Shown: positions 1 to 6,366 of the stretch, in pieces
Position numbering within the stretch: position 1 is the first letter of the stretch
How the letters are laid out: each line of letters starts with the position of its first letter
NCBI GenBank assembly: GCA_934717675.1
Contig: CAKUYZ010000097.1
Location: 1-6,392, forward strand
Origin: an uncultured Bacteroidales bacterium
GTDB lineage: Bacteria; Bacteroidota; Bacteroidia; Bacteroidales; Marinilabiliaceae
Direction: 5' to 3'
DNA: 6,392 nt
Notes under the pieces: model-generated
What the model was told of the DNA's origin: nothing
Seen by the model: only the letters and a program-made list of their open reading frames with translations
Databases searched by the model: none
Program-made: the position numbers and the translations under genes

Positions 1-9
1 CATAAACGT

Positions 10-348
10 ATGAAGCACATCCTGATTTTGATTGTCGCCATCGTTACGGCTTTCTCCACGGCCACAGCCTCCGCAATGGGCAGCAATGGTGCGAAGGAGA
101 CGAAAGGGCTTGCCACGGTTGTCTTCTCGGCAAATCTGCATTGCGAAAGCTGCAAAAAGAAGATAGAGAGCAACATTGCCTTTGAAAAGGGCGTGAAAGA
201 CATCAAGGTAGACGTTGAAGCCAAGACTGTCACCGTCACCTATCGTCCTGATAAGACAAACAGCGAGAACCTGCAAAAAGCCATCGCCAAGTTGGGCTAC
301 ACCGTCCTTATCAAACAAGAGAGCGCAGCACCCAAGGCATGCCGATAG
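10..348 (+). CDS. Exported heavy-metal-associated (HMA) domain protein
   Basis: A 112-residue protein with a Sec signal peptide: MKH, a hydrophobic core at residues 4-20, and a likely signal peptidase I site after ASA at residue 22. The rest is one HMA fold (about 35-101) of the MerP/Atx1/CopZ type, with a metal-binding loop HCESC (Cys45 and Cys48 as the CxxC pair), a lysine-rich start to helix 1, a 'GVKDIKVDVEAKTVTVTY' strand pair and a final 'KLGYTV' strand. Family knowledge says such domains bind soft metals such as Cu(I) or Hg(II); the metal here is not shown. With the signal peptide removed it would act in the periplasm. A lone Cys111 next to the C-terminus is outside the canonical site. 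The ATG at 10 is chosen because it gives a complete signal peptide; its leader is A-rich with no clear Shine-Dalgarno. Only nine bases precede it, so operon membership on the left is unknown. A terminator follows at once. Confidence 0.88.
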   Translation: MKHILILIVAIVTAFSTATASAMGSNGAKETKGLATVVFSANLHCESCKKKIESNIAFEKGVKDIKVDVEAKTVTVTYRPDKTNSENLQKAIAKLGYTVLIKQESAAPKACR

Positions 349-367
349 GTCTGTTTTACCCAAGTTC

Positions 368-410
368 AAAAGCGCATCCGTCATTGCCAAGGCCGACAGA
401 TGCGCTTTTT
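368..410 (+). terminator. Intrinsic terminator after the HMA gene
   Basis: The arms at 368-378 (AAAAGCGCATC) and 399-409 (GATGCGCTTTT) pair perfectly over 11 bp and end in T5 at 406-410. Inside, 380-382 (GTC) can pair with 395-397 (GAC) after one mismatch, extending the stem. It starts 20 bases after the HMA stop codon. The A-run in the left arm means it could also act weakly on the minus strand, but no minus-strand gene ends here. Confidence 0.85.
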
Positions 411-454
411 GTCGTATATATGTCACACATACCTCCGCCAGCATATGCATTATC

Positions 455-496
455 TGCCATTATGGCACATTTATCCCTATGGCATGAAACTTGCCA
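455..496. promoter_or_regulatory. Inverted-repeat cluster upstream of htpG (candidate operator)
   Basis: TGCCAT-T-ATGGCA at 455-467 is a perfect inverted repeat with a 1-base centre. At 480-496 TGGCA, seven bases and TGCCA form a second inverted repeat using the same pentamers in opposite order. Both lie 37-78 bases upstream of the htpG start, within the region expected to hold the promoter and 5' leader. I could not place a convincing Bacteroidetes-type TAnnTTTG -7 element here, so the promoter itself is not called. The site does not match CIRCE, the usual HrcA operator. A regulatory role is inference from symmetry and position. Confidence 0.35.
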
Positions 497-532
497 CTAC
501 CACACGACAGAAAACAAAAGAAACATAAGGAT

Positions 533-2590
533 ATGGCATCAGGAAAAATTGGAGTGTCTACCAAAGACCTCTTCCCAATTATCAAAAAATTCCTATACTC
601 TGACCACGACATCTTCTTGCGCGAGATTGTGTCTAACGCGGTTGATGCCACCCAAAAGCTCAAGGTGTTGGCCAGCAATGGCGAATTCAAGGGCGAGTTG
701 GGCGACCTCAAGGTGAGAGTCTCTCTAGACAAGGATGCGAAGACCATCACTGTCTCGGACAACGGCATTGGCATGACGGCCGAGGAAGTTGAAAAATACA
801 TCAACCAGATAGCGTTCTCTGGCGCGGAGGAGTTCCTCGAAAAGCACAAGAACGATGCCGCCACCATTATCGGCCATTTTGGTCTCGGCTTCTACTCAGC
901 CTTTATGGTGTCTGACAAGGTTGAGATTGTCACCAAGTCATACAAGGAAGGCTCTAAAGCCGTACGTTGGTCTTGCACTGGTGAGCCAGAGTACACACTC
1001 GAGGACGCCGAGCGGGCAGAGCGCGGCACTGACATCATTATGCACGTCTCAGATGATGAGAAGGAGTTCCTGGAAAAGACTAGGATTCAGGAGCTGCTAT
1101 CGAAGTATTGCAAGTTCCTGCCCATTGAGATAGTCTTCGGAAAGAAGACCGAGTGGAAGGATGGCAAAGAGCAGGAGACGGCGGAGGATAACGTCATCAA
1201 CGACACTAAGCCCGCATGGGTCAGGAAGCCATCCGAGTTGAAGGACGATGACTACAAGAAGTTCTACCATCAACTCTACCCGATGGCGGACGATCCGCTC
1301 TTCTATATCCACCTCAATGTGGACTACCCTTTCACGCTCACTGGCATACTCTACTTCCCGAAGATCAAGAACAATCTTGACATCAACAGAAACAAGATTC
1401 AGCTCTACTGTAATCAGGTCTTTGTGACAGACTCCGTGGAGGGTATTGTTCCTGACTTCCTCACACTGCTTCACGGCGTGATTGACTCGCCGGACATTCC
1501 TCTCAATGTGTCCAGGTCTTACCTCCAATCAGATAGCAACGTCAAGAAGATTTCCAACCACATCACCAAAAAGGTGGCAGATCGTCTTGAGGAGATTTTC
1601 AAAACAGACAGGGCTACTTTCGAGAAGAAATGGGATGACCTCAAGATTTTCATTGAGTACGGCATGCTGACTGACGAGAAGTTTGCCGAGCGCGCACAGA
1701 AATTCGCCCTGCTCAAAGACGTGGATGGCAAGTACTTCACGTTTGACGAGTACAAGGAGCTAATCAAAGCCAACCAAACCGACAAAGAAGGCAACCTCAT
1801 ATACTTGTACGCCAGCGACAAGGCCTCTCAATACAGCTTTATTGAGAGCGCGAAGAACAAGGGCTACAACGTGCTGCTCTTCGACGGTCAGTTGGACACC
1901 CCGTTTATGAACCAGTTGGAGCAGAAACTGGAGAAATGCCGTTTCTCTCGCGTTGATGCCGACACCATTGACAAGCTCATTGTCAAGGAAGACGCTCCAG
2001 AGCTCAAACTCACAACCTCTCAGAAGTCAGACTTGGAGGAGGTTTTCAGAGCCGAGACTCCCAAAGATGACGCCAAGGTAAACTACACTGTGTCGGTGGA
2101 AGCTTTGGGCGAGAATGAGTTGCCAGTGATTGTGACGCAAAACGAGTGGATGCGACGCATGAAGGAGATGAGCGCAGTCCAAGGCGGCGCCATGTCTTTC
2201 TACGGCGAGATGCCCGACACGTTCAACCTCGTCATCAACGCCAGCCACCCTCTCGTAAATCGCGTGGTGACGGATATGGACGAGAAGACTAAGGCAGAGC
2301 TTGAGCCTGTCATGGCCGCCATCTCGAAAGAGGAGGTGCGCAAAGCCGAACTCAATAAGGCCAAAGAGGGCAAGAAAGACGAGGAGATTCCGCAGGCTGA
2401 CAAGGACGAACTTGAGAGCGTGAACAAGCGCATTGATGAGCAGCGTCAGAAGCGCAATGACATTCTTGCTGGTTTTGCCAAGAATGACAAGTTGGTCTCT
2501 CAACTTATTGACCTTGCCCTGCTGTCTAACAACATGCTCAAGGGTGAGCACCTCACTAATTTCATCAAACGCAGCATTTCACTCATGTAG
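533..2590 (+). CDS. htpG: Molecular chaperone HtpG (bacterial Hsp90)
   Basis: A 685-residue cytosolic ATP-dependent chaperone, complete in all three Hsp90 domains. The N-terminal GHKL ATPase (about 1-205) shows EIVSNAVDA (Glu31 as general base and Asn35 for Mg/ATP), DNGIGM at 76-81, the lid glycines GHFGLGFYS at 114-122 and RGT at 164-166. The middle domain (about 225-480) has KPAWVRKPSE, then LYCNQVFVTD, then SPDIPLNVSRSYLQ, where Arg328 matches the catalytic arginine contacting the ATP gamma-phosphate. The C-terminal dimerisation domain contains NASHPLVNRV and ends with LVSQLIDLALLSNNMLKGEHLTNFIKRSI; there is no eukaryotic MEEVD tail. A charged coiled-coil-like insert at about 583-648 lengthens it relative to E. 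coli HtpG, as I recall for other Bacteroidales. The ATG at 533 is preferred: it gives the conserved N-terminus, and the upstream in-frame TTG at 491 would add 14 unconserved residues. The leader is A-rich. It has its own upstream region and terminator, so it is probably monocistronic. Confidence 0.97.
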   Translation: MASGKIGVSTKDLFPIIKKFLYSDHDIFLREIVSNAVDATQKLKVLASNGEFKGELGDLKVRVSLDKDAKTITVSDNGIGMTAEEVEKYINQIAFSGAEEFLEKHKNDAATIIGHFGLGFYSAFMVSDKVEIVTKSYKEGSKAVRWSCTGEPEYTLEDAERAERGTDIIMHVSDDEKEFLEKTRIQELLSKYCKFLPIEIVFGKKTEWKDGKEQETAEDNVINDTKPAWVRKPSELKDDDYKKFYHQLYPMADDPLFYIHLNVDYPFTLTGILYFPKIKNNLDINRNKIQLYCNQVFVTDSVEGIVPDFLTLLHGVIDSPDIPLNVSRSYLQSDSNVKKISNHITKKVADRLEEIFKTDRATFEKKWDDLKIFIEYGMLTDEKFAERAQKFALLKDVDGKYFTFDEYKELIKANQTDKEGNLIYLYASDKASQYSFIESAKNKGYNVLLFDGQLDTPFMNQLEQKLEKCRFSRVDADTIDKLIVKEDAPELKLTTSQKSDLEEVFRAETPKDDAKVNYTVSVEALGENELPVIVTQNEWMRRMKEMSAVQGGAMSFYGEMPDTFNLVINASHPLVNRVVTDMDEKTKAELEPVMAAISKEEVRKAELNKAKEGKKDEEIPQADKDELESVNKRIDEQRQKRNDILAGFAKNDKLVSQLIDLALLSNNMLKGEHLTNFIKRSISLM

Positions 2591-2610
2591 GTGAAATTGT
2601 AGTAAACAAC

Positions 2611-2645
2611 AAGCCGCGCATCGGGTCGTCCCTGATGCGCGGCTT
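2611..2645. terminator. Bidirectional terminator between convergent htpG and nuclease genes
   Basis: The arms at 2611-2622 (AAGCCGCGCATC) and 2634-2645 (GATGCGCGGCTT) pair over 12 bp. GGG at 2623-2625 pairs with CCC at 2630-2632, leaving loop TCGT and one bulged T at 2633. The plus strand continues TTATTTGTTGT, and the minus strand continues into TTGTTGTTT, so both sides have T-rich tails. It lies 20 bases after the htpG stop and 19 bases beyond the nuclease stop, placed to serve both genes. Confidence 0.83.
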
Positions 2646-2664
2646 ATTTGTTGTCGAATCTCCC

Positions 2665-3879
2665 TTACTTGAAGAAATCCCCCATCACACTCTCAACTTC
2701 AGATTCTGTGTCATCTGGCAGATTGCAGAAGAAATCCAGCCCAGACTCATGCTCCAACTCGTCAACAGTCACAGCATATTGTTTAAGGTCCGCCACGGTG
2801 AAGTCGGCACCACCGCCCACTGGTTTTAACTGGTCGGAGTGAGGCACGAGGAAGGCAATGGAGCTATACTTGCCACTCTTAACCGACATTATAGCCATAA
2901 AATAATAAGCTGGGCAAGGCAAACCTTTAACCGTCAGACCGTTTGAGTCTGTTGTTGGAGTCTTTCCGTCCATACCTTTCGTCTTGCCCTCAAAGTTAAT
3001 CAGCAGGTGGTTCAATGTTCCACCTTTAGCCACGTAGAGCGTGTCGTATGTCCCACGGACGGTTCTTTGTCCCCACGTCTGCACTTCAGCCTCAAGCCTC
3101 TGCCAAATGCCGGCATTGAAGCCGTTTAGTTGCGGAGACATGTTGCTGAAATAGAAAGTCTGAGCGTTGGTCTCCTCAGAATACGCGCGATCATTCGAGG
3201 CGCAGAGGTGACCACGGTCGAAGCCGTCGCTCGTATGGTTATAATTAGTTGTCTGCATTGCCGTTGGGAGGTCGGGATCGGGCAGAAAATCGTTGGAACG
3301 GGTCACGTTCTTAGCGCAGTTATTCTTGTCAAATGCGAATGCAACCCATTGTGCGTGACGCATGGCAACGTTCCACTCTAGAGTATAGTTAACGTCTTTC
3401 TTCCCTGCCACAGTGGCATAGTGGGTAACATGGTAGCCTTCAGAGTTCATATGCGGCATCTCCATTCTCATCGCCTCTGGCGAGAGTCCAGGATCGTTAG
3501 CATTTGAGTTTGCTTGCCGAGTTCTCGCACTCTGAAAGACCGAAGCTGTGTCCGAAGCTGCCCCACTGCGCAGCCGAAATGTAGCTCTTCGGGGTGAATA
3601 TGTCTCATTTTCCGAAATGGAGAATTCCACAACCTGTCCCCCTGTGCCATTGAGCGCGGAAAGAGCGACCCAACTGGCAGATTTGTCACTTGTCTCGACC
3701 TCCAAAACCCAAGAGGCGTCACATGATACTTTCAAGGAAGCGGTCCCACCATCGCTGTCAAAGTCAGCCCTCGAGGCCACAAGAACAGCCTCGTCTTTAT
3801 CGGCGTCATCGCAAGAGATGACAAAAACTGACAAAGCCGCAATTACTACGGCTTGTATCGCCCTACAATAAAGATTCAT
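2665..3879 (-). CDS. Surface lipoprotein: BACON domain plus DNA/RNA non-specific endonuclease
   Basis: A 404-residue lipoprotein. The signal peptide ends in lipobox VISC (Cys23), followed by DDADKDE, which resembles the acidic lipoprotein export signal that sends Bacteroidota lipoproteins to the cell surface. Residues about 32-117 look like a BACON domain: beta-rich, with CDASWVLEV, ASWVAL, a GG turn and a closing SVFQSA strand. The catalytic part, about 150-390, is a NUC1/Serratia-type nuclease: FDRGHLC at 220-226 supplies DRGH with His224 as general base; NMSPQ begins at Asn246, and Asn255, Trp259 and Glu263 follow. The His-to-Asn and Asn-to-Glu spacings (31 and 8) match Serratia nuclease (30 and 8), so the Mg-binding site looks intact. 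The family cuts DNA and RNA without sequence preference; the substrate here is untested. It is last in a leftward cluster, 78 bases after the big lipoprotein gene, with a terminator-like hairpin just upstream. BACON often binds glycans or mucin, so it may tether the enzyme. Confidence 0.93.
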   Translation of the reverse strand: MNLYCRAIQAVVIAALSVFVISCDDADKDEAVLVASRADFDSDGGTASLKVSCDASWVLEVETSDKSASWVALSALNGTGGQVVEFSISENETYSPRRATFRLRSGAASDTASVFQSARTRQANSNANDPGLSPEAMRMEMPHMNSEGYHVTHYATVAGKKDVNYTLEWNVAMRHAQWVAFAFDKNNCAKNVTRSNDFLPDPDLPTAMQTTNYNHTSDGFDRGHLCASNDRAYSEETNAQTFYFSNMSPQLNGFNAGIWQRLEAEVQTWGQRTVRGTYDTLYVAKGGTLNHLLINFEGKTKGMDGKTPTTDSNGLTVKGLPCPAYYFMAIMSVKSGKYSSIAFLVPHSDQLKPVGGGADFTVADLKQYAVTVDELEHESGLDFFCNLPDDTESEVESVMGDFFK

Positions 3880-3885
3880 CTATAG

Positions 3886-3889
3886 TCCT
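3886..3889 (-). promoter_or_regulatory. Possible Shine-Dalgarno AGGA for the nuclease gene
   Basis: On the minus strand AGGA is followed by six bases and the ATG at 3879. Spacing is normal for a ribosome binding site. It is worth noting because the other leaders here have little Shine-Dalgarno character, and because it lies only seven bases past the T-tract of the upstream hairpin. Bacteroidota often do not rely on such sites, so its role is uncertain. Confidence 0.4.
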
Positions 3890-3896
3890 GATAATT

Positions 3897-3931
3897 AAAA
3901 AAGGGAAGCGCGGCCTTGGGCCGAGCCTCCC
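3897..3931 (-). terminator. Terminator-like hairpin between the large lipoprotein and nuclease genes
   Basis: Read on the minus strand, GGGAGGCTCGGCC (3931-3919), loop CAA and GGCCGCGCTTCCC (3915-3903) form a 13-position stem with one G-T wobble and one T/C mismatch, then T6 at 3902-3897. This is a textbook intrinsic terminator for transcripts coming from the 796-residue lipoprotein gene, whose stop is 26 bases upstream. The nuclease ATG is only 17 bases past the T-tract, too little room for a separate promoter after it. It could therefore be a partial terminator that sets the nuclease:lipoprotein ratio, an attenuator, or an mRNA-end stabilising hairpin. A smaller inverted repeat (3935-3948, ATAAC/GTTAT) lies just before it. 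Confidence 0.8.
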
Positions 3932-3957
3932 ATTATAACGTTAGTTATGAAAAATTC

Positions 3958-6348
3958 CTACTCTACTAGGGCGAGAGAGTTCTCTACATACTCAAATGTC
4001 GCCTTCGCTACGCAACGATAGGAAATCGTATAGTTATGATCTACGCCATCGTAATACGCCACAAAGTTGATTGTGTATATCACGTCAACACCGTCCACAA
4101 CATCAGCATCGGGATATAAGACACCAAGCACTTGGCCATAAGTGCTAATCAAGTTCTGCTGAAGTTGGGCGAATATCTCATCATCTGACTTTCCGTCATA
4201 ACCGCTTCCTTGAGCTTTTGCGGCAGACACGCGCCAATCGACATCGTTCTGATACGCAGAGCTTCCGGTATAATACTCATTATTGCCGTAGCTCGTCACA
4301 TAACCCTGACCCTTTGTGGTGAAACCGCTTTCCTTGACATCTATGTTCTCCCAAACCCAATCAGTCACAGCCTGATAGAATGCGGATGCGGCAGCATCGC
4401 TCTTGTCATGTGGGAAGTTGAGCGTCAGGCTAGGGTCGAACATCCAGCCCGAAGACTTGACAAACTGGCCTGTCACTGTCTCGCCGTTGGCGGATTTTGC
4501 CCAAGCGCCATTGGCGTAGGTATACTCGACTGCCTCTATGCTAACCACCTTGTTAGCATAGAAATGATATACAACGGCAACCTTGTCTCCCTCTTGCGCA
4601 TAGGGAAGAGATTGCGACACAAAGGTGGGCAGATAAGCATCAGGCTTATACGTTGAGCTGAAGTTGACATTGGAAAGACCCATCTTCTTATAGTCTGACG
4701 GATTGACAATCAAGACATTCGAGGGCTTTGACCATGCGGAGTTCTTGCTTGTGAGCACGGCATACTTGGTTGAAGTGGCAACGGCTGCCTTGAGGCTCTT
4801 CGTATCGCCTGCAATCTTGAAGTCAGAACCGTCAGCATAGTCCGTGGTCACAAAGATTCCGAAATAGTCGGCCAAAGAGCCTTTGAAGAAATTAGCCGCC
4901 ATGTCGAATGTCAAGTACGGCGCCGCGGCTTCAGTCAAGTCAATCTCCGATGTGATGTACCAAGAGTCAGACTCCAAGTTAGTCTTGTTGATGAAAGCAG
5001 AAGCCTTTGCCCCATATTTCTCAGAGTTGGACCAAACGTATGTAGCACCCTCGGGCAAGACTACATTCTTGGCGACAAACCCATCTGGAACAGAGTTACT
5101 GAGCAGGCTGTTTTTGAAATATATGCCAAGCTTAGAATCTGAATATGCGCCAAACGACTTATAATTAGCGTCATAGCATATCGTCTTACCAGTCAAGACA
5201 TTTTTGAAGTCCACGCCAGCGGCGGACATCTCAACAGCCCAATCGTAACCCTCAGAGCCAACCTCGTCAGAAACATTGAAACTGTCATAGCTTCCCTTCA
5301 TGAACATATATTTGCCTGCGGCATTCTTGATCCTGAAGTTGTCTCCAGACTTTTCGAGTTCAACAAAGATGTTGGCAGCATCAGCCGCGGAGACAACGCC
5401 ATCAGTGACTGTGACCGGGTCACTCACGCAATAGCCATAGCTCTTAGTCTGATCTTTGAGGATGCCGAAAGCGTAGTACTCGTCATCCACCTTAGCAAGA
5501 ATCAGGCACTTGCCCTCTGCGACAGACGTTGATGTCTTGTAGGAGCCATCTTCCTGTGCGGCAAAATATGCAGTGGAATGAAAATTCGTGCCACTCTTTG
5601 CCACCAGCAGGTTCTTAATCTCCACCGTGCCGGCTTTCTCGGAGTCGCTAGTGTAGCGGAAGCCAATCCTAACCTTCTGACCTGCATAAGCGGAAAGGTC
5701 AATGTTGCCAACATTGTTAAAAGACCAGCCGTCGCTCGCAGGATAGGTAGCACCGCTGAGAGCCTTCCAAGTTGTCACAACCGGTTCGTCATCCTCTGAA
5801 GAAGAGGACGGCTCAACATCAGAATACTCATAAGAGACCACGACGTAGTCTCCATCGGCCGCAGATGAGGCGTCAACAACGCTAGCTACCTTTGCCTCTG
5901 TAGAGGGAGTGAGGTATTTTGCCTTGTCATCTCCCCAAATTGAAGCATAATCTTCGGAGCTGAGCTCATAGGACGAAGCCGCATTGAGCTTGACAATATA
6001 TTCGGGCGTAGAGCTGCTCACCTTATAGGAGAATACGACGGCCGAGCCCTTGTCTGAAGTGTAATATTTGCTAGCGGCAAATGTTGGCAGATACTTGCGC
6101 GCAAGATCCTCCGAGGGAAACATTTTGTTGTTCTTCACATACGTCAGCCCCTCCTCGTCTGCCGGGTCTTGCGCCTTATACTTGCCAATCGTTTCGTAAT
6201 CGGCATCTGCAAGCTCATACTTCTCACTCACCACGTTGCTCTGAGCGTCCTTGACCATATCGTCGAGGCCGTCAAAGTTATCGTTGAAGTCGTCGCAAGC
6301 CGTAACGGCGAATGCCGCAGCCGCAACTAATATCTTATACGCTTTCAT
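3958..6348 (-). CDS. Large surface lipoprotein with choice-of-anchor-J-like modules
   Basis: A 796-residue protein without a recognised enzymatic function. The signal peptide ends in lipobox VTAC (Cys18), then DDFNDNFDGLDD, an acidic stretch fitting a surface export signal. Visible layout: two copies of a DY...Y-type module at about 44-110 and 127-175; a Ser/Asp/Glu linker (180-188); a jelly-roll segment (about 194-250) with WSF, IDLSAYAGQKVRIGFRYTS and IKNLLV, typical of choice-of-anchor J domains; a segment at about 258-410 with two GK...Y.SF motifs; a second anchor-J-like segment at about 434-505 (SWYITSEIDLTEAAAPYLTFD); a third copy of the DY module at about 548-597; and a C-terminal region rich in aromatic residues with WMFDPS and EYYTGSSAYQNDVDW. 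No catalytic motif was found. It begins 18 bases after the putative beta-barrel gene, so it is probably co-transcribed with it and may be its partner lipoprotein, binding substrate or cell surface. Similar Bacteroidales proteins are usually called hypothetical or choice-of-anchor J proteins. Confidence 0.9.
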   Translation of the reverse strand: MKAYKILVAAAAFAVTACDDFNDNFDGLDDMVKDAQSNVVSEKYELADADYETIGKYKAQDPADEEGLTYVKNNKMFPSEDLARKYLPTFAASKYYTSDKGSAVVFSYKVSSSTPEYIVKLNAASSYELSSEDYASIWGDDKAKYLTPSTEAKVASVVDASSAADGDYVVVSYEYSDVEPSSSSEDDEPVVTTWKALSGATYPASDGWSFNNVGNIDLSAYAGQKVRIGFRYTSDSEKAGTVEIKNLLVAKSGTNFHSTAYFAAQEDGSYKTSTSVAEGKCLILAKVDDEYYAFGILKDQTKSYGYCVSDPVTVTDGVVSAADAANIFVELEKSGDNFRIKNAAGKYMFMKGSYDSFNVSDEVGSEGYDWAVEMSAAGVDFKNVLTGKTICYDANYKSFGAYSDSKLGIYFKNSLLSNSVPDGFVAKNVVLPEGATYVWSNSEKYGAKASAFINKTNLESDSWYITSEIDLTEAAAPYLTFDMAANFFKGSLADYFGIFVTTDYADGSDFKIAGDTKSLKAAVATSTKYAVLTSKNSAWSKPSNVLIVNPSDYKKMGLSNVNFSSTYKPDAYLPTFVSQSLPYAQEGDKVAVVYHFYANKVVSIEAVEYTYANGAWAKSANGETVTGQFVKSSGWMFDPSLTLNFPHDKSDAAASAFYQAVTDWVWENIDVKESGFTTKGQGYVTSYGNNEYYTGSSAYQNDVDWRVSAAKAQGSGYDGKSDDEIFAQLQQNLISTYGQVLGVLYPDADVVDGVDVIYTINFVAYYDGVDHNYTISYRCVAKATFEYVENSLALVE

Positions 6349-6366
6349 TGTCTTTATTGTAACGTG

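Noticed and set aside
491..532. Longer htpG start at the in-frame TTG at 491
   Set aside because: The extra 14 residues are basic and unlike any HtpG N-terminus, whereas the ATG at 533 gives the expected beginning of the ATPase domain.
411..532. CIRCE element (HrcA operator) upstream of htpG
   Set aside because: No TTAGCACTC-N9-GAGTGCTAA-like pair is present; the inverted repeats there have a different sequence and spacing.
349..532. Hidden small gene or RNA gene between the HMA gene and htpG
   Set aside because: Open frames here overlap the terminator or htpG and show no conserved protein; no tRNA or other known RNA fold was seen beyond the terminator and short inverted repeats.
460..867. 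Minus-strand open frame across the htpG start
   Set aside because: It overlaps the conserved ATPase domain and the htpG leader, with no recognisable product.
1097..1528. Minus-strand open frame of 143 codons inside htpG
   Set aside because: It is antisense to the conserved middle domain of htpG; its product has low complexity rich in Val, Leu, Arg and Glu and matches no family I know.
2027..2551. Minus-strand open frame of 174 codons inside htpG
   Set aside because: It is the complement of the strongly coding C-terminal domain, and its His/Leu/Val-rich product is what a reversed Lys/Glu-rich gene gives.
4210..4656. Plus-strand open frame of 148 codons inside the large lipoprotein gene
   Set aside because: It is a shadow of a conserved-looking C-terminal region; there is no signal, motif or start context of its own.
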